Below, piece after piece: positions 15,118-22,723 of a stretch of DNA of 64,000 nt (position 1 is its first letter; every line of letters starts with the position of its first letter). Position numbers and translations under genes: made by a program. Source of the stretch: Paenochrobactrum pullorum (GTDB taxonomy: Bacteria > Pseudomonadota > Alphaproteobacteria > Rhizobiales > Rhizobiaceae). The stretch is taken from NCBI RefSeq assembly GCF_041929845.1, contig NZ_JBHEEH010000003.1, positions 139,739-203,738 of the forward strand. Reading direction: 5' to 3'. The notes beneath the pieces are model-generated. The model searched no databases, was not told the origin of the DNA, and saw only the letters and a list, made by a program, of their open reading frames with translations.

Positions 15118-16554
15118 ATGTATTCTGAAAAACTGCAACTTCTGATCAATGGCCGATGGATTGGTGAAGAAGGAGGCCGCAAGGGTGAAGATGTTTTCAA
15201 CCCTGCCGATGAGCAGGTGCTGGCCCGTTTGCCGCATGCCACCCGCGATGATCTGGATGCGGCCTTGGAGGCTGCACAAAAAGCATTTCGTAGCTGGAAG
15301 AAAAGCTCGCCGATGGAACGTTCCAAAATCATGCGCCGTGCCGGTGATCTGATCCGCGAACGCGCGGATGAAATTGCCCGCAACATGACGCTTGATCAGG
15401 GCAAGCCGTTTGTGGAAGCGCGCGGCGAGATCATGGCTTGTGCCGATTTGCTTGATTGGCATGCCGAAGAAGGCCGCCGCATTTATGGCCGTGTTATTCC
15501 GGCAAGAACTGAAAATGTGCGTCAGCTTGTTGTGCGTGAGCCGATCGGCGTTTGTGTCGCCTTCACCCCGTGGAACTTTCCGGCTAATCAGGCGATCCGC
15601 AAAATTGCGGCAGCGATTGGTTCCGGCTGTACGCTTATTCTCAAAGGCCCTGAAGAAACGCCAAGTGCGGTTGTGGCACTGGCGCGCGCCATGCAAGATG
15701 CAGGCCTGCCGGATGGCTGTCTCAATCTGGTCTGGGGTGTGCCATCCGAAATTTCCAGCTATCTGATTGCCTCGCCAATCACCGCAAAAGTCAGTTTCAC
15801 CGGTTCGGTGCCGGTTGGCAAGCAACTGGCCTCATTAGCATCTCTCCATATGAAACGCTCGACGATGGAACTTGGCGGCCATGCGCCGGTGCTGATTTTC
15901 CCTGATGCGGATGTGGAACGCGCTGCCGATATTATGGCTGCTTCAAAGGTCAGAAATGCCGGTCAGGTTTGTGTTTCGCCAACACGCTTTTACGTGCATG
16001 AAAAAGTGCAGGAGCAGTTTTTGGAACGCTTCAGCGCCAATATTGCCAATGTAAAAGTCGGTAATGGTCTGGATGTGGACAGCCAGATGGGGCCACTGGT
16101 CAATGCGCGCCGACTGGAAGCGATTGACGGTTTTGTGCAAGAAGCACGCGGCAATGGTTCCAAGATTATGTGCGGCGGTGAGCGTATCGGCAATCGCGGG
16201 CATTTTTATGCGCCGACTGTAGTGTTTAACCCGCCGGAAGATTCACGTTTGATGACCGAAGAGCCGTTTGGGCCGATTGCAGCCGTCACATCGTTTAATG
16301 ATACCGATGATGTGCTGCGCCGTGCCAACAGCCTGCCTTTTGGTCTGGCGTCTTATGTGTTTACCCAATCCAGCAAGACAGTGACACAAGTGTCGGATGG
16401 TTTGGAAAGCGGCATGGTGACCATCAATCATTTAGGCCTTGCACTGCCGGAAACACCATTCGGCGGCATTAAAGACAGCGGCTATGGCAGCGAAGGCGGA
16501 ACGGAGGCTTTCGACGGCTATCTGAACACCAAATTCATCACGCAATTTGAATAA
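15118..16554 (+). CDS. NAD(P)-dependent aldehyde dehydrogenase (succinate-semialdehyde dehydrogenase type)
   Basis: Soluble enzyme of 478 aa. Seen: VAFTPWNFPANQAIRKIAAA near residue 145, GSVPVGKQLA near residue 229, general base Glu in MELGGHAPVLIF near residue 252, nucleophile Cys in NAGQVCVSP near residue 286 and EEPFGPIAAV near residue 380. The ATG at 15118 has GTGGAG at a six-base spacing; 15112 and 15106 are possible in-frame starts. In this setting it could oxidise the aldehyde released by the aldolase at 10901 or made by the ThDP enzyme upstream. The actual aldehyde cannot be read from sequence. Confidence 0.88.
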   Translation: MYSEKLQLLINGRWIGEEGGRKGEDVFNPADEQVLARLPHATRDDLDAALEAAQKAFRSWKKSSPMERSKIMRRAGDLIRERADEIARNMTLDQGKPFVEARGEIMACADLLDWHAEEGRRIYGRVIPARTENVRQLVVREPIGVCVAFTPWNFPANQAIRKIAAAIGSGCTLILKGPEETPSAVVALARAMQDAGLPDGCLNLVWGVPSEISSYLIASPITAKVSFTGSVPVGKQLASLASLHMKRSTMELGGHAPVLIFPDADVERAADIMAASKVRNAGQVCVSPTRFYVHEKVQEQFLERFSANIANVKVGNGLDVDSQMGPLVNARRLEAIDGFVQEARGNGSKIMCGGERIGNRGHFYAPTVVFNPPEDSRLMTEEPFGPIAAVTSFNDTDDVLRRANSLPFGLASYVFTQSSKTVTQVSDGLESGMVTINHLGLALPETPFGGIKDSGYGSEGGTEAFDGYLNTKFITQFE

Positions 16555-16581
16555 AACCATCATAGTTCGGGAGGGACTTGA

Positions 16582-17586
16582 ATGAAAAAACTAACAACTC
16601 TGGCCGTATTTTCGGCACTTGCTGCCACGGTGTCGTTCAGCGGCACCGTCCAGGCTGCGGAGAGCATGCGCATTGCAGGCTCGCTGCGTCCGGGTTCGAT
16701 GATGGAAGGGATCATCCAGACATTCATCACCAATTTCAACGAAAAAGCCGGTGAAGAATATCAGATTAAATATCAGTTGGTTGCCAATGATCAGGAAATG
16801 ACCCAGCAGGTTATCCGTGGGCGTCTGGAAATCGGTACCACCGGTCTTGCCGGTTCTGCAGTTTCCATTCCTCCGGCGGCGGTTCTGTCGTTACCTTATC
16901 TGTGGGATAATGATGCACAGCGCCGTTGGGCAACCGACAATGTCGTGCGTCCGGCTTTGGAAAAAATCTTTGAGGAAAACGGGCTCGTTGTTATTGGCCT
17001 TGGTGATGCTGGTTGGTCGCATATGTTTTGTAAAAGCACTTGCTCGACACCGGATGATATAGCAGGGCAGCGTTTCCGCATTCCGCCAGCCGCATCTGCT
17101 CGTGCCTTTTGGCAAAATGTTGGTGTAAACGGTGTTCAGCTTTCATTGCCGGATTTCTTCACCGGTTTGGAACAGGGCATGGTTGAAGGCGGCGATTTGC
17201 CATTTACATTCTATGTCACCACCCCTGCGGCGCAGTTTGCCAAAACCTATACAGAGACCCATCAATATCATCATGAGCAGATTTTTTTCGTCAACAAGCG
17301 GTTTTATGACAGCTTGCCTGCTGAAATTCAGGCGCTGTTGAAAAGCTCGATGCCTTCAACCGATGAAATGCGCCAACGTCAGGATGATGATGAAAAAGCG
17401 CAAGTCAGCAAGTTTGAAGCGGATGGCGGTAAATATGTGCCGCTGACCGAAGAACAGCAAAAAGTCTGGGCTGACAAGGTTGGCGACACGCATTCCGATC
17501 TTCTGAAAGACCTGCCTGCTGCCGCCACTACGCTTTATGAAGCGGTACAGGAAGGCAAACGCCAATATGCCGAGAAGAATAAGTGA
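16582..17586 (+). CDS. TRAP transporter substrate-binding protein (DctP type)
   Basis: Periplasmic binding protein of 334 aa with a clear Sec signal peptide ending in GTVQA-AES near residue 25. The mature part follows the DctP family, including QRFRIPPAASARAFWQNVGV near residue 156, which contributes the conserved Arg that holds a substrate carboxylate, and LEQGMVEGGDLPF near residue 196. GGGAGGGAC precedes the ATG. It completes the TRAP system begun at 11614. The conserved arginine suggests a carboxylated ligand. It is followed by a palindromic repeat element. Confidence 0.88.
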   Translation: MKKLTTLAVFSALAATVSFSGTVQAAESMRIAGSLRPGSMMEGIIQTFITNFNEKAGEEYQIKYQLVANDQEMTQQVIRGRLEIGTTGLAGSAVSIPPAAVLSLPYLWDNDAQRRWATDNVVRPALEKIFEENGLVVIGLGDAGWSHMFCKSTCSTPDDIAGQRFRIPPAASARAFWQNVGVNGVQLSLPDFFTGLEQGMVEGGDLPFTFYVTTPAAQFAKTYTETHQYHHEQIFFVNKRFYDSLPAEIQALLKSSMPSTDEMRQRQDDDEKAQVSKFEADGGKYVPLTEEQQKVWADKVGDTHSDLLKDLPAAATTLYEAVQEGKRQYAEKNK

Positions 17587-17588
17587 AT

Positions 17589-17684
17589 AGAGCATGTCTT
17601 CCAAAAGTGGATACCGTCTGCGCAGGGAAATCAGTTCACTGGATTGATTTCTGTTCCTGCTTCGATGGGACAAAGACATGCGTC
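17589..17684 (+). repeat. Bru-RS-like intergenic palindromic repeat, copy A
   Basis: Begins AGAGCATGTCTTCCAAAAGT and closes with GGACAAAGACATGCGTC; the outer parts match the element at 52959-53062 in opposite orientation. The middle differs and contains its own hairpin (GCAGGGAAATCA ... TGATTTCTGTTCCTGC). Such AGAGCATGTC repeats are typical of Brucella-like genomes. It lies between dctP and the AhpD-like gene and may affect transcript processing. Confidence 0.7.
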
Positions 17685-17698
17685 AAGATAAACCCCAG

Positions 17699-17727
17699 TT
17701 TTGCGGGTGGGGTTATCACCCGCAAAA
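17699..17727 (+). other. Strong hairpin after the repeat (intercistronic)
   Basis: Perfect 11-bp stem TTTTGCGGGTG/CACCCGCAAAA with a 7-nt loop. No T-run follows directly on either strand, so it is more likely an mRNA-stabilising or partial-termination hairpin than a full terminator. Confidence 0.5.
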
Positions 17728-17771
17728 GCTGATTGTTTAAGCCTATAAGAGTGCTATGAATGGAGCCTGTT

Positions 17772-18350
17772 ATGACTGATAAGCCTATCAGCCGCTTTCC
17801 TGTGCCTGATTTAAAAGATCTGCCGGAAGATATTGCTGCCCGCATCAAAGATGTAAGCGATAAATCCGGCTTTATTCCAAATGTGTTTTTAGTGCTGGCG
17901 CACCGCCCTGATGAATTCAGAGCTTTCATGGCCTATCATGATGCTTTAATGGAAAAACCGGGCAATCTTACCATTGCCGAACGTGAGATGATTGTGGTTG
18001 CCACCAGCACCGTCAATCAGTGCCAATATTGCGTGGTTGCGCATGGTGCAATTTTGCGTATCCGCGCTAAAAATCCGCTGATCGCCGATCAGGTTGCGCT
18101 TAATTTCCGCAAAGCCGATATTACACCGCGCCAAAAAGCGATGCTCGAATTTGCATCAAAAGTGTCGGCACGTGCTTATGAAGTTGGTGAAGATGATTTC
18201 GATGTTTTGAAATCACATGGCTTCACGGAAGAAGATATCTGGGACATCACCGCGATTACTGCGTTTTTCGGTATGTCAAACCGCATTGCCAATGTCACCA
18301 GCATGCGCCCGAATGACGAATTTTACATGCTTGGCCGTGTCCAGAAATAA
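17772..18350 (+). CDS. AhpD/CMD-like peroxidase-related protein
   Basis: Protein of 192 aa of the carboxymuconolactone-decarboxylase/AhpD superfamily. The redox CxxC and proton-relay His sit in NQCQYCVVAHGAI near residue 78, as in uncharacterised peroxidase-related enzymes. GGAG (17762-17765) precedes the ATG at 17772; an ATG at 17760 is in frame. It begins the last three-gene segment of the cluster, after the repeat element. Roles in thiol redox protection fit a pathway that could release methanethiol, but this is a guess. Confidence 0.78.
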   Translation: MTDKPISRFPVPDLKDLPEDIAARIKDVSDKSGFIPNVFLVLAHRPDEFRAFMAYHDALMEKPGNLTIAEREMIVVATSTVNQCQYCVVAHGAILRIRAKNPLIADQVALNFRKADITPRQKAMLEFASKVSARAYEVGEDDFDVLKSHGFTEEDIWDITAITAFFGMSNRIANVTSMRPNDEFYMLGRVQK

Positions 18351-18380
18351 GCCTGTAACATCAAGACGGAAGAGTACGAT

Positions 18381-19376
18381 ATGACAAATTCATTCAATGC
18401 GATGGTCATTGAGGATGTTGATGGCAAGCCTCGTGCTCACATCAAAACATTGAGCCTTAACGACCTGCCCGATCACGATGTGCTGGTGGAAATTTCTCAT
18501 TCCAGCCTCAATTATAAGGATGGTTTGGCAATTTCCGGCAAGGGACGCATTGCACGTCGTCTGCCTATGGTTGGTGGTATTGATCTGGCCGGAACCGTGG
18601 TGGAAAGCCGCTCCGACCTGTGGAAAGCCGGTGATCGTGTGGTGGTCAATGGCTGGGGTCTGTCGGAAACCGAATGGGGCGGTTATTCTAAGTTTCAGCG
18701 CATCAAACCGGAACATCTGACCCGTCTGCCGGATGCTTTCACACCGGAACAGGCGATGGCAATCGGCACCGCCGGTTATACCGCGGCCCTTTGCGTCAAT
18801 GCGCTGGAAGATTGGGGCATGATTGAAAGACAAGGTCGCGAAGTACTGGTTACCGGTGCCGCCGGTGGCGTGGGCTCGGTATCGGTCGCACTTCTGGCAG
18901 CCCGTGGCTATAATGTTACCGCTTCAACAGGGCGCCCTGAAACTCATGATTATTTGAGCAAACTTGGCGCTTCTTCTTTTGTTGACCGCGCGTCTCTATC
19001 AGAAAAAGCAGGTCCGTTGCAGAAAGAGCGTTGGGGCGGTGCGGTGGATTCTGTTGGCTCCACAACTCTTGCCAATGTGCTGGCACAGACTGTTTATGGC
19101 GGCGGCGTTGCTGCTTGCGGGCTTGCAGGTGGCGCGGATTTACCGGCAACGGTTCTGCCGCATATCTTGCGCAATGTCGCGCTTTTGGGCGTGGATTCCG
19201 TGATGGCTCCCACCAATAAGCGCGAACGCGCTTGGAAACTGTTGGCGGAAAGTCTCGATCATAAGCTCTTGGCTGATATGACAACGGTTGAGCCGATGTC
19301 TGCCTTACCGCGTTTGGCTGATGATATTTTGGCCGGAAAAACGCAAGGACGTGTGGTGATCAAAATTGATGGTTAG
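18381..19376 (+). CDS. acuI: AcuI/YhdH-type NADPH-dependent acryloyl-CoA reductase-like MDR protein
   Basis: Zinc-independent medium-chain reductase of 331 aa. Typical YhdH/AcuI features: HSSLNYKDGLAISGKGRI near residue 40, GIDLAGTVVES near residue 65, GWGLSETEWGGYSKF near residue 90, and the NADP-binding VTGAAGGVGSVSVALLA near residue 153. AcuI reduces acryloyl-CoA to propionyl-CoA and protects cells from acrylate. It is followed 70 bp later by a DmdB-like acyl-CoA ligase, the same pairing seen in dimethylsulfoniopropionate/acrylate metabolism. The cellular substrate here is inferred only. Confidence 0.82.
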   Translation: MTNSFNAMVIEDVDGKPRAHIKTLSLNDLPDHDVLVEISHSSLNYKDGLAISGKGRIARRLPMVGGIDLAGTVVESRSDLWKAGDRVVVNGWGLSETEWGGYSKFQRIKPEHLTRLPDAFTPEQAMAIGTAGYTAALCVNALEDWGMIERQGREVLVTGAAGGVGSVSVALLAARGYNVTASTGRPETHDYLSKLGASSFVDRASLSEKAGPLQKERWGGAVDSVGSTTLANVLAQTVYGGGVAACGLAGGADLPATVLPHILRNVALLGVDSVMAPTNKRERAWKLLAESLDHKLLADMTTVEPMSALPRLADDILAGKTQGRVVIKIDG

Positions 19377-19446
19377 TTTATAATCATCAATATGATGCCC
19401 GAGCATGGCTTGTGCGGGCCTGGGGAGGGCCCAGGGGAGAGTATGA

Positions 19447-21084
19447 ATGAACGCGTTTGAAATGAACTTGGATAGATGTGCTGCCAATTATCAGCCGCTG
19501 AGCCCGATCGGCTATCTGGAACGGGCGGCAATGACCTTTCCGGATCAGCTCGCTGTGGTGCATGGCAATACCAGACACAGTTATCGTGATTTTTGGAAAC
19601 GCTGCAAACAGTTAGCTGCTGCCTTGCATCATCAAGGGCTTGGCAAGGGCGACACGGTTTCGGTCATGCTCTCCAACACGCCGCCGATGCTTGAGGCACA
19701 TTATGGGGTGCCAATGGCAAAGGCGGTGCTGCACGCAATCAATACCAGACTTGATGCCGCTTCCATTGCCTTTCAGCTTGATCATGCGGAAACAAAAATT
19801 CTCATAGTTGACCGTGAATTTGCCGATGTCACCGCTAAAGCGCTGTCTTTGGCAAAGACCAAGCCGATTGTGATTGACTATGATGATGGTGAATATCCGT
19901 CTGATGCGCCGCAGCCCAAAGGGGCTAAAATCGGTACGCTTGATTATGAGGCTTTTGTCCGGGCAGGCGATCCGGATTTTATCTGGTTGCAGCCGGATGA
20001 TGAATGGGATGCGCTGTCGTTAAATTACAGTTCCGGCACCACCGGCGACCCGAAAGGCGTTGTCTATCATCATCGTGGTGCAGCATTGATGTGTTTCGGC
20101 AATACGCTCAACACCAATATGCCCCGCCATCCGGTTTATCTCTGGACATTGCCGATGTTCCATTGCAATGGCTGGTCGTTTCCGTGGACGATAGCTTTGC
20201 AGGCAGGCACACATATTTGTTTGCGTTGGGTGCGGGCAAAAGTGATTTATGAAGCGATCGCCAAATATAAAGTAACGCATTTATGCGGCGCTCCGGTGGT
20301 GATGTCCATTCTCATCAGTGCCAAAGATGAGGAACGCACAAATTTCGACCATACGGTTATTTTCAATACGGCTGCTGCCCCACCACCCGAAACCGTGCTG
20401 ACGCGTATGGCGGAAGCAGGCTTTAACGTCACCCATATTTATGGTCTGACCGAAACCTATGGTCCAAGTGTTGTCAATGAATGGCATGCAGATTGGGACC
20501 ATCTGACCTCATCCGAACGTGCCAGCCTGAAAGCACGCCAAGGTGTGCGCTCGCCGGTGCTGGATGCTTTGTCAGTACGTGATCCGGAAACGATGGAAGT
20601 TGTTCCCGCAGATGGTGAAACATTGGGCGAGATCATGTTACGCGGCAATGTGGTGATGAAGGGCTATTTGAAAAACCCCAAAGCCACCCAAGAAGCTTTC
20701 AAAGGCGGCTGGTATCATACCGGTGATCTGGGCGTGATGCATAAGGACGGCTATGTGCAGCTGAAAGACCGCTCGAAAGATATTATTATCTCCGGTGGCG
20801 AGAATATTTCTTCCGTGGAAGTAGAAGAGGCACTTTATAAGCATCCCGCAATCAGCCTTTGTGGCGTGGTGGCAAAACCGCATGAGAAATGGGGCGAAGT
20901 GCCGGTGGCCTTTGTCGAGTTGAAGGCGGGTGTGACCGTGACGGAGGCCGAGCTTTTGAGCCATATGGCAGAATTGCTGGCACCGTTCAAACGGCCCAAA
21001 GAGATTTTCTTTATGGAAATTCCCAAAACTTCGACCGGAAAAATTCAAAAATTCCAGCTACGCTCTTTTATTGCACAGAAATAA
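19447..21084 (+). CDS. DmdB-like acyl-CoA synthetase (AMP-forming)
   Basis: Adenylate-forming ligase of 545 aa. Motifs: LNYSSGTTGDPKGVVYHHRG near residue 195 (P-loop), IYGLTETYGPSV near residue 332, GWYHTGDLGVMHKDGYVQLK near residue 420, GGENISSVEVEEALYKHP near residue 447 and the catalytic Lys in KTSTGKIQKF near residue 533. The overall pattern is that of methylmercaptopropionate-CoA ligase DmdB and medium-chain relatives. GGGGAGAG precedes the ATG. If the aldolase makes methylthioacetaldehyde and the dehydrogenase oxidises it, (methylthio)acetate would be a natural candidate substrate. It ends the cluster before a probable terminator. Confidence 0.82.
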   Translation: MNAFEMNLDRCAANYQPLSPIGYLERAAMTFPDQLAVVHGNTRHSYRDFWKRCKQLAAALHHQGLGKGDTVSVMLSNTPPMLEAHYGVPMAKAVLHAINTRLDAASIAFQLDHAETKILIVDREFADVTAKALSLAKTKPIVIDYDDGEYPSDAPQPKGAKIGTLDYEAFVRAGDPDFIWLQPDDEWDALSLNYSSGTTGDPKGVVYHHRGAALMCFGNTLNTNMPRHPVYLWTLPMFHCNGWSFPWTIALQAGTHICLRWVRAKVIYEAIAKYKVTHLCGAPVVMSILISAKDEERTNFDHTVIFNTAAAPPPETVLTRMAEAGFNVTHIYGLTETYGPSVVNEWHADWDHLTSSERASLKARQGVRSPVLDALSVRDPETMEVVPADGETLGEIMLRGNVVMKGYLKNPKATQEAFKGGWYHTGDLGVMHKDGYVQLKDRSKDIIISGGENISSVEVEEALYKHPAISLCGVVAKPHEKWGEVPVAFVELKAGVTVTEAELLSHMAELLAPFKRPKEIFFMEIPKTSTGKIQKFQLRSFIAQK

Positions 21085-21110
21085 ACGAAACCAATTGTAG
21101 ATTGATTTGA

Positions 21111-21138
21111 AGCCCGAGCTTTTATGCTCAAGCTTTTT
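21111..21138 (+). terminator. Probable terminator of the catabolic cluster
   Basis: Hairpin AGC-CC-GAGC / GCTC-AA-GCT with a 6-nt loop, followed by TTTTT. The stem is interrupted by a 2x2 mismatch. Confidence 0.6.
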
Positions 21139-21162
21139 CAGTTTTGTGGGTGCAATTCTGCC

Positions 21163-21219
21163 TTGACAACAAAGCACGATGTAATATTGTAACGTTGTTG
21201 AATGTAACGTAATAACATT
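21163..21219 (+). promoter_or_regulatory. aztD promoter with Zur-type operator
   Basis: A consensus -35 TTGACA (21163-21168) and a possible -10 TATTGT at 16-bp spacing are followed by AATGTAACGTAATAACATT (21201-21219). That agrees with the alphaproteobacterial Zur pattern AATGTTATN3ATAACATT except at two positions. A further partial copy (GTAATGTTAGCAC) occurs near 21302. Zinc-dependent repression of aztD is therefore likely. Confidence 0.7.
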
Positions 21220-21232
21220 ATGTGCAGATGAG

Positions 21233-21260
21233 CGCACAGGCATTTCATAATGCCTGTGCG
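21233..21260 (+). other. Perfect 12-bp hairpin in the aztD leader
   Basis: CGCACAGGCATT-TCAT-AATGCCTGTGCG, 116 bp before the aztD start, no T-run. It could stabilise or attenuate the mRNA, or be a dyad operator. Confidence 0.5.
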
Positions 21261-21376
21261 ATTGAGAGATCGTGTCTGGAGGCTCCTTTTATCGCTCAAT
21301 ATGTAATGTTAGCACGTATCGATTTTAAATTTTGGTCATTGATGGCCAGTGACAGTTAATTATGGAGAACCCGCAT

Positions 21377-22615
21377 ATGGGCGTGCCCCTTATCCGCAAA
21401 CATCTGCTGGCAGCAGCTGCATCCGTTTTTGTTTTTGCAGCGCCCCATGCGCTCGCACATGAGAGCCATGACAGTAATGAAGCATGGCGTTTGTTCATTG
21501 CTGATCATACTAAGCCGGTTGTCCGTGCGATTGATTTCAGCACTGGTAAAGAGCTTGGTAGTTTTGAAACCAAAGGCCCTGCCAGCCTGACGGCAAGTGC
21601 TTCAGGGCAGATTATTTATGGCACTCAATCCGACGATGATTTCGTCAATGTCATTCAATCCGGCATTAAATTTTCCGATCATGGCGACCATCGCGATCTC
21701 GATGTTTCCGATGTCAGATTGTCGGGCGTGACATTTGAAGGCAAGCGCCCGTTCCATGTGGTTCCGCATGGTGATCATGCGATTTTGTTTTATGATCGTG
21801 GCGGCAAAGCCGAGATCATCAATGAAGCCGCATTGCTGGAAGACAAAGCGGATGTGCGGGAACTGGATACATTGAAACCCCATCACGGCGTGGCAGTAAC
21901 AATGGGACGCCATGTTTTAATGTCGGTGCCAAATACGGAAATTGAAACCAAGCCGGATGCCTTGCCGCCACGTGTGGGTTTACGTATCTTGGATGAAAAT
22001 AACCAACAGGTTGGCGGCGTGGAAACATGCACCGATTTGCATGGTGAAGCCATATCTGCCCGTCTGGCCGCTTTTGGCTGTAAAGAAGGTGTGCTGATTG
22101 CCAAGCCAAATGGCTCGGATGCACCGAAATTACAGATGCTGACCTATCCGAAAGACTTTCCGGAAGGCTATACCGGCACATTGCTGGGTGGCAAGAGCAT
22201 GCAATTTTTCCTCGGCAATTACGGCGAAGACAAATTGGTGCTGATTGATCCGGAAGATGCAAATCCTTATCGTTTGGTGGAACTGCCAACGCGCCGTGTG
22301 GATTTTATCCTTGATCCCGCCAATCCGAAAAATGCTTATATTCTGACCGAAGATGGCAATCTTCATGTGATGGATGTGTTGAAGGGTGAGATTGCCCGCT
22401 CCGCCAAAGTAACTGAGCCATACAGTAAAGATGGTCATTGGCGCGATCCGCGTCCGCGTCTGGCAGTGGCCGATGGTGAAATTGCCATCACCGATCCGCG
22501 TCATTCCTTGGTGCGGGTGGTTGATCCGGAAAGCTTGAAAGAAACGCGCACTATTGCCGTGGCAGGCATGCCCTTTTCTATCGTGGCAGTGGGCGGTTCC
22601 GGCGCATCGCATTGA
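21377..22615 (+). CDS. aztD: AztD-like periplasmic zinc metallochaperone
   Basis: Protein of 412 aa with a Sec signal peptide (cut after HALA near residue 27) and a His/Asp-rich beta-propeller. HESHDSN directly follows the signal, with further histidines in GIKFSDHGDHRDLD and VVPHGDHAILF. AztD delivers zinc to the AztC binding protein of the AztABC importer; no aztABC genes lie in this window. ATG 21377 is chosen over 21362 because GGAGA lies eight bases upstream. A Zur-like box and a 12-bp hairpin lie in the leader, and a COG0523 GTPase follows, consistent with a zinc-starvation unit. Confidence 0.82.
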   Translation: MGVPLIRKHLLAAAASVFVFAAPHALAHESHDSNEAWRLFIADHTKPVVRAIDFSTGKELGSFETKGPASLTASASGQIIYGTQSDDDFVNVIQSGIKFSDHGDHRDLDVSDVRLSGVTFEGKRPFHVVPHGDHAILFYDRGGKAEIINEAALLEDKADVRELDTLKPHHGVAVTMGRHVLMSVPNTEIETKPDALPPRVGLRILDENNQQVGGVETCTDLHGEAISARLAAFGCKEGVLIAKPNGSDAPKLQMLTYPKDFPEGYTGTLLGGKSMQFFLGNYGEDKLVLIDPEDANPYRLVELPTRRVDFILDPANPKNAYILTEDGNLHVMDVLKGEIARSAKVTEPYSKDGHWRDPRPRLAVADGEIAITDPRHSLVRVVDPESLKETRTIAVAGMPFSIVAVGGSGASH

Positions 22616-22723
22616 TATGACGATTTATAGCCTGCGCTCATCATATCTGATTTTATGTTGAGAGCAGCCGATTGGCCCCCGTTTATCGGGGGCTTAATAT
22701 CTTTGACAGATTGAAGATTTGAA

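Noticed and set aside
14785..15825. Long minus-strand open frame of 346 codons
   Set aside because: It lies antisense to the ThDP enzyme and aldehyde dehydrogenase, whose motifs are unmistakable; its product is His/Arg-rich with no domain.
17699..17727. Rho-independent terminator between dctP and the AhpD-like gene
   Set aside because: Perfect stem but no T-run on either strand; listed only as a hairpin.
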